This document shows, one piece after another, positions 24,688 to 25,548 of a stretch of DNA of 25,548 nucleotides (positions are counted from its first letter, which is position 1; each line of letters starts with the position of its first letter). The position numbers and the translations under genes are program-made. Location: the NCBI GenBank assembly GCA_002431285.1, contig DJEF01000059.1:68920-94467 (forward strand), in the 5' to 3' direction. The DNA is from Ruminococcaceae bacterium UBA5905. GTDB taxonomy: Bacteria > Bacillota > Clostridia > Oscillospirales > Acutalibacteraceae. The notes under the pieces are model-generated. The model did not search any database, had not been told where the DNA came from, and was given only the letters and a program-made list of their open reading frames with translations.

Positions 24688-25329
24688 CTATCCTAAAAAT
24701 GACTCAGCCAACATGTATATAGAACCATTTCCATCTGTTTGTTTTCTATATTCAAGTACCCAAAGTCGATTTTCTCTGTCACAACAAGATACCGTTATAT
24801 ATTTTGGAAGTCCATCTCCTTGGTCTATCAGATCCTCATCATAGCCACAAAGCGACATATGTAGTGTTTCGCCATCTTTTTTGTCGTCACGAAACGAAAC
24901 TCTCCGCCTTAATTTATTCTCCAAGATATCCGTCAATGGAATGTCATAGAGAAAAACATCTCTTACCACAGCATCCCCATACCTTGTCAGTTCAATTTCT
25001 ACAATATCGTCCAATACCTTTTTGGCTGTCAGTCCAATGAAAGGTCGAAGTCTGCTGTTCTTTTCTTCCTTTTCCTTTCTTACAGCGTTACGATAGGTAA
25101 TATACGAGGAAAAAATGCCCGCTGCAACGCCGTAGAATGAAAGCATTTCCCCCTCTTCTATCCGAAAAAAGGAGGTTGGAATTAAAAGAAAAATGATGTT
25201 TAACAAAAGCGGAAATAAAAATAAAACTGTCAAATACGGAATATACTCGTGCTTTGAAAAAAACCTTCTCATTACAGATTTCCATTTCAGCAATGTTGAC
25301 TTCTTAGTTTTTCCAGTATTTATGTTCAT
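24688..25329 (-). CDS. Two-helix membrane protein with cytoplasmic C-terminal domain, unknown function
   Basis: 213 residues. A basic N-terminus (KTKKSTLLKWKSVMRRFF) leads into TM1 (about 31-52) and TM2 (about 61-79), then a charged stretch (RNAVRKEKEEKNSRLRPF) and a roughly 120-residue soluble domain, presumably cytoplasmic by the positive-inside rule. I do not recognise the domain. AAAGGGGTG precedes the start at 25329. It is low in GC by eye. It lies 53 bases after the small double-CxxC gene and 10 bases before the dockerin-LRR gene, so it is almost certainly in the same operon. It could be an accessory for secretion or signalling, but nothing in sequence shows this. Confidence 0.8.
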   Translation of the reverse strand: MNINTGKTKKSTLLKWKSVMRRFFSKHEYIPYLTVLFLFPLLLNIIFLLIPTSFFRIEEGEMLSFYGVAAGIFSSYITYRNAVRKEKEEKNSRLRPFIGLTAKKVLDDIVEIELTRYGDAVVRDVFLYDIPLTDILENKLRRRVSFRDDKKDGETLHMSLCGYDEDLIDQGDGLPKYITVSCCDRENRLWVLEYRKQTDGNGSIYMLAESFLG

Positions 25330-25382
25330 TGCTATTCACCCCTTTCAAACTTTGAATCAAGCATACCCGACAGATTTTACGT

Positions 25383-25511
25383 CTACTTCTTACAATCCCG
25401 TTCTTGCTCACCCACCACACACTGCGGACAAGCAGAGTTTCCATTGTCTAAGAATTGCACAAAAACCGGATCAAACACCTTCCCGCAAACTGGGCAATAC
25501 ATCATTTCCAT
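25383..25511 (-). CDS. 42-residue zinc-ribbon-like small protein
   Basis: A short reading frame starting ATG at 25511 and ending TAG at 25383. It carries two CxxC knuckles: CPVC (residues 6-9) and CPQC (28-31), a spacing suited to one zinc ribbon. It begins MEMMYCPVCGKVFDPVF and ends ERDCKK. GGGGGTGTGGAT lies immediately upstream, giving an acceptable ribosome binding site at 8-10 bases. It is the first gene seen of the downstream operon (two-TM protein, dockerin-LRR protein, cohesin-like protein). Such mini-ribbons can act as adaptor or nucleic-acid-binding proteins; the function here is unknown. The intact cysteine pattern makes chance unlikely. Confidence 0.7.
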   Translation of the reverse strand: MEMMYCPVCGKVFDPVFVQFLDNGNSACPQCVVGEQERDCKK

Positions 25512-25528
25512 ATCCACACCCCCTCTGC

Positions 25529-25548
25529 AACATAATTCACATTATGTT
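25529..25548. promoter_or_regulatory. Perfect inverted repeat upstream of the small zinc-ribbon gene (candidate operator)
   Basis: AACATAAT and ATTATGTT, eight bases each with a four-base centre, end exactly at the window edge, 17 bases upstream of the small gene's ATG. The symmetry and promoter-proximal site suit a dimeric repressor or activator site, but it could also be part of a longer hairpin beyond the window. Confidence 0.45.

Overview
The window is almost wall-to-wall coding. Every gene I can support lies on the minus strand, so transcription runs from high to low coordinates, probably in the direction of replication. The core genes are GC-rich with strong AGGAGG-type ribosome binding sites. 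Together with a zinc-type L31, a SigA/DnaG/dGTPase cluster, a cysteine T-box, a DUF1385 protein and a dockerin protein, this points to a Gram-positive Clostridia-class bacterium, most likely Oscillospiraceae/Ruminococcaceae. That placement is inferred from gene content; no 16S rRNA gene is present.

Layout in increasing coordinates: rpsI (partial) and rplM, with a consensus promoter and a structured leader (1-860). Then a rpoD terminator and the operon dgt-dnaG-rpoD (971-5267). Then yigZ and rpmE, each with its own terminator (5459-6528). The block 6591-11671 reads from a Cys-specific T-box into cysE, cysS, two unknown membrane proteins, mntP and a DUF7309/DUF6930-like protein. The block 11690-15605 is recA-recX-rimO-pgsA, with a good recA promoter and a partial LexA-like site. 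Next are prmC and a DUF1385 membrane protein, coupled by a 4-bp overlap (15580-17396). Then comes an operon of a lipoprotein, an OmpR-type response regulator and a histidine kinase (17533-21080).

The last part (21196-25548) is accessory and in part clearly AT-richer. It reads as one operon: a 42-residue double-CxxC protein, a two-TM membrane protein, a secreted BspA-type leucine-rich-repeat protein ending in a type I dockerin, and a membrane-anchored surface protein with an N-terminal cohesin-like domain followed by seven CxxC repeats. The adjacent dockerin and cohesin-like modules suggest a two-component, non-catalytic surface display system in which the LRR protein docks onto the anchored partner. 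This is the most interesting feature of the window. The cohesin assignment and the pairing are inferences from sequence pattern and gene order.

Apart from regulatory elements, two stretches over 300 bases lack a gene. One is 698-1096 (rplM promoter and leader, rpoD terminator). The other is 11287-11689 (the cysteine T-box leader). I see no rRNA, tRNA, transposase, integrase or CRISPR array.
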